A stretch of 64,000 bases of DNA from Candidatus Bathyarchaeota archaeon. Its GTDB lineage: Archaea; Thermoproteota; Bathyarchaeia; Bathyarchaeales; Bathycorpusculaceae. The DNA is taken from contig CAIUPH010000026.1 of the NCBI GenBank assembly GCA_903901015.1, positions 62,001 to 126,000 of the forward strand, written 5' to 3'. The translations under genes and the position numbers were made by a program. Positions 62,119 through 64,000 of this stretch are shown in pieces (the stretch's first letter is position 1; every line of letters begins with the position of its first letter). A model generated the notes under the pieces. That model saw only the letters and a list, made by a program, of their open reading frames with translations. It ran no database searches and was not told where the DNA came from.

Positions 62119-63558
62119 ATGTCGGGAATAGACGTTAAAAAGCCAGAAACACGCGAAATATTTGTAAAAATGCTAACAGACGCCGCAAAAAAAGAAGTTG
62201 GTTCTAAAGGAAAAGCATCAAAACCGACAGTCGTCGGAACAGCAAAAGAAATGGACATTCACAGGGACACACTCTATTCATGGCTAAAGGAATTCAATGT
62301 CGATTTCAAAGAAATCGCAGACCGCATGCCGACAACCGCTGACGATGTTGAAGACGATTCGGGACCCACCTACCTAATCGGCGAATCGCTGCTTGGGGAA
62401 GGAATGGAAGTTGCACACATTGACTTGATGATAGGCGACAAGAACGGACCCATCGGTCAAGCATTCGCCAACGGCATGACACAACTATCCGCCGGACACA
62501 CACCGCTACTCGCAGTAATCAGACCAAACCTGCCGCCTAAACCACACACATTAATCGTGCCAAAAGTCACCGTTAAAAACATGGAGGACACCGGCAAAAT
62601 TTTCGGTCCAGCACAAGCCGCAGTCGCAAAAGCCATCGCTGACTCAGTCGAAGAAGGAGTTATTCCACCAAGCAAACTAGACAGCTGGGTTATCATCTGC
62701 AGCGTTTTCATTCACCCAAAAGCAACTGATTTCCGCAAGATATACCAGTACAACTACGGCGCAACAAAAATGGCTCTAAAACGTGCACTCAAGAAATACC
62801 CAACACTGGAAAAAATCATCTACGAAAAAGACCGCGCTAAGCATCCAATCATGGGCTTCAAAGTTCCACGCCTATGGAGACCACCATACCTCCAAATAGC
62901 GCTCGATGCACCCTCAATGGAAGGAGCAAAGAAGGTGATAGAGCAGTTGCCTGGAAGCGACAGAATCATCATCGAAGTCGGCACACCATTCATCAAACGC
63001 TACGGCACAAGAGGCATCAACGAACTACGCCAAATAGCCAGAGACAAATTTATGATTGCAGACTTAAAGACGCTTGACGTTGGCAAAGTTGAAGTAGACA
63101 TCGCCTATGAAGACACAGCAGACGCAGTTGTTGCAGCAGGCTTAGCGCCAGCAGAAACACTTGATGCAACCGTTTCAGAATCAAGACGCCTTGGAATCTA
63201 CGCAGTCATAGACATGCTAAACGTGGAAGATGTGCTTGCCAAATTGAAGTCAATCAAAGAATTTCCAGACGTCGTCATCTTACACAGAGGCATCGACCAA
63301 GAAACAGGCAGAAGCAGCGGGCTCGAACGCATAAAAATCATACGCCAAGCATTCCCCAACAAGAAATTCCTAATCGCAGTCGCAGGCGGAATAGTCCCAG
63401 AAACAGCCAAAGAAGCACTAGATTTAGGCGCAGACATACTTATCGTCGGCAGATACGTAACACAATCCAAAGACATCGAACGTTCAGTGCGAGACTTCCT
63501 TGAATTGACGCCAAGCATGCGCGAAGACGTAGACTTATACAGAGTCCACACAGAATAA
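62119..63558 (+). CDS. fae-hps: HTH - formaldehyde-activating enzyme - hexulose-6-phosphate synthase fusion
   Basis: 479 aa in three parts. Residues about 35-70 look like a helix-turn-helix ([20 protein letters not shown]). Fae spans about 84-250, with catalytic H100 in [18 protein letters not shown]; Fae condenses formaldehyde with tetrahydromethanopterin. Hps spans about 255-479 ([43 protein letters not shown]), the enzyme that joins or splits hexulose-6-phosphate. Fae-Hps fusions are known in archaea, where Hps runs backwards to make ribose phosphate and formaldehyde. The N-terminal HTH part is not usual. Confidence 0.92.
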   Translation: MSGIDVKKPETREIFVKMLTDAAKKEVGSKGKASKPTVVGTAKEMDIHRDTLYSWLKEFNVDFKEIADRMPTTADDVEDDSGPTYLIGESLLGEGMEVAHIDLMIGDKNGPIGQAFANGMTQLSAGHTPLLAVIRPNLPPKPHTLIVPKVTVKNMEDTGKIFGPAQAAVAKAIADSVEEGVIPPSKLDSWVIICSVFIHPKATDFRKIYQYNYGATKMALKRALKKYPTLEKIIYEKDRAKHPIMGFKVPRLWRPPYLQIALDAPSMEGAKKVIEQLPGSDRIIIEVGTPFIKRYGTRGINELRQIARDKFMIADLKTLDVGKVEVDIAYEDTADAVVAAGLAPAETLDATVSESRRLGIYAVIDMLNVEDVLAKLKSIKEFPDVVILHRGIDQETGRSSGLERIKIIRQAFPNKKFLIAVAGGIVPETAKEALDLGADILIVGRYVTQSKDIERSVRDFLELTPSMREDVDLYRVHTE

Positions 63559-63581
63559 ACCAAAACCCGAGCGAAAGCTCA

Positions 63582-63605
63582 ATTCTACTTTCTTTTTTAT
63601 TTTAA
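63582..63605 (+). terminator. T-rich terminator after fae-hps
   Basis: ATTCTACTTTCTTTTTTATT, 23 nt after the stop codon, between convergent genes. Confidence 0.45.
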
Positions 63606-64000
63606 TGTGAAAATATTTTCAGCGTTATGAAAGCGAGCAAGAAGATTACAGCGGTGATTGCGAACAATATAACGAAGCTAAGGCTGTTTGCAAGAAAAGG
63701 TCCAAGGAACGCACCCAAGCCAGCGCCCAAACCGACGAGTCCATCGAAAAAGCCCGCTTTACCCTCAGGAATAACTTCCATGGATAGAGAAAGCATCAGG
63801 ATGTAGTACATGGCATAGGCAAAGCCGATGAAAACAAGCAGGAGTCCAACCAAAATTTTAGGAAACAGGGCAAACTCTACGATGCCAACCAACGCAAATA
63901 TCAGAAGACTTCGCAGGATTACGAATCGGGGCATTTGTTTTTTTATGTCCATCGTTCTTGCGCGCCTGCGAATTAAGAAGTACCCTATTGTTGCACCGAC
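63602..64000 (-). CDS. C-terminal part of an MFS-like transporter (5' end beyond window)
   Basis: The frame is open from base 64000, so the gene starts outside the window; the ATG at 63952 is internal. About 132 residues remain: the end of one helix pair, IRRRARTMDIKKQMPRF as a cytoplasmic loop, then four helices. EVIPEGKAGFFDGLVGLGAG and FLGPFLANS resemble the MFS motif regions between helices. Substrate unknown. Confidence 0.7.
   Translation of the reverse strand, partial: VGATIGYFLIRRRARTMDIKKQMPRFVILRSLLIFALVGIVEFALFPKILVGLLLVFIGFAYAMYYILMLSLSMEVIPEGKAGFFDGLVGLGAGLGAFLGPFLANSLSFVILFAITAVIFLLAFITLKIFSH

Overview
The window is a piece of an archaeal chromosome, most likely a Bathyarchaeia-type member of the Thermoproteota; the phylum is inference. 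The archaeal assignment rests on ribosomal proteins S26e and S3Ae, archaeal-type L3, L4, L23, L2 and S19, a thermosome subunit, Alba, RNA polymerase subunit K, a Hel308-type helicase, CofD for coenzyme F420, a CDP-alcohol phosphotransferase of the archaetidylinositol-phosphate-synthase kind, an intron-bearing tRNA-Ser, and many TTG or GTG starts. Genes lie on both strands in short operons. No CRISPR array, prophage or intact insertion sequence was found.

Layout. 0-8 kb: three tandem paralogues of a secreted, C-terminally anchored PQQ-propeller protein (the first cut by the window edge). Each is followed by a nearly identical block of about 160 nt that can fold into a conserved hairpin structure. 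A 7-TM protein and a winged-helix protein lie between copies two and three. 8-13 kb: a frameshifted DUF1614 membrane protein, a membrane-tethered winged-helix regulator, a secreted protein with a duplicated domain, a degenerate CPBP-like protein, and a divergent nucleoside deoxyribosyltransferase / iron-sulfur flavoprotein pair sharing a palindromic TATA box. 13-16 kb: a Cys-rich winged-helix regulator co-transcribed with hemA behind tandem operators, then an intron-containing tRNA-Ser(CGA). 16-17.7 kb: a VapBC-like toxin-antitoxin pair, a tiny ORF and an intergenic repeat. 17.7-21 kb: the start of the archaeal S10 ribosomal operon (L3-L4-L23-L2-S19), which stops after S19. 21-34 kb: housekeeping genes (DUF47, cofD-moaE, S3Ae, serS, alba, CDP-alcohol transferase, S26e, DUF4438, CBS protein, pyrC, Mut7-C protein, AbrB with a VapC remnant, rpoK, thermosome).

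34-46 kb is a surface-glycan island: GT2 and GT4 glycosyltransferases, two FkbM-like methyltransferases, a radical-SAM/B12 protein and a deacetylase-like/GNAT-like fusion. Two of the GT4 genes are close paralogues. 46-49 kb is an Fe-S cluster operon (a divergent NifS-like protein, an IscU-like scaffold, a SufS-like desulfurase without an obvious start codon, and a small protein). 49-64 kb: a DUF1508 mini-protein, Hel308 helicase, purB, an asparagine-synthase-like protein lacking the catalytic N-terminal Cys, tmk, an HD hydrolase, tRNA-Glu(UUC), a SIS protein, a C2H2 zinc-finger protein, a DUF996 protein, an M32 carboxypeptidase, an HTH-Fae-Hps fusion, and the end of an MFS-like transporter.

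Most unusual: the triplicated 3' structured element; the HTH extension on Fae-Hps; two dispersed intergenic repeat families (A at about 21.1, 21.3, 34.3 and 54.8 kb; B at about 17.5, 31.8 and 34.1 kb); the odd desulfurase pair; and the tandem operators before the hemA operon.
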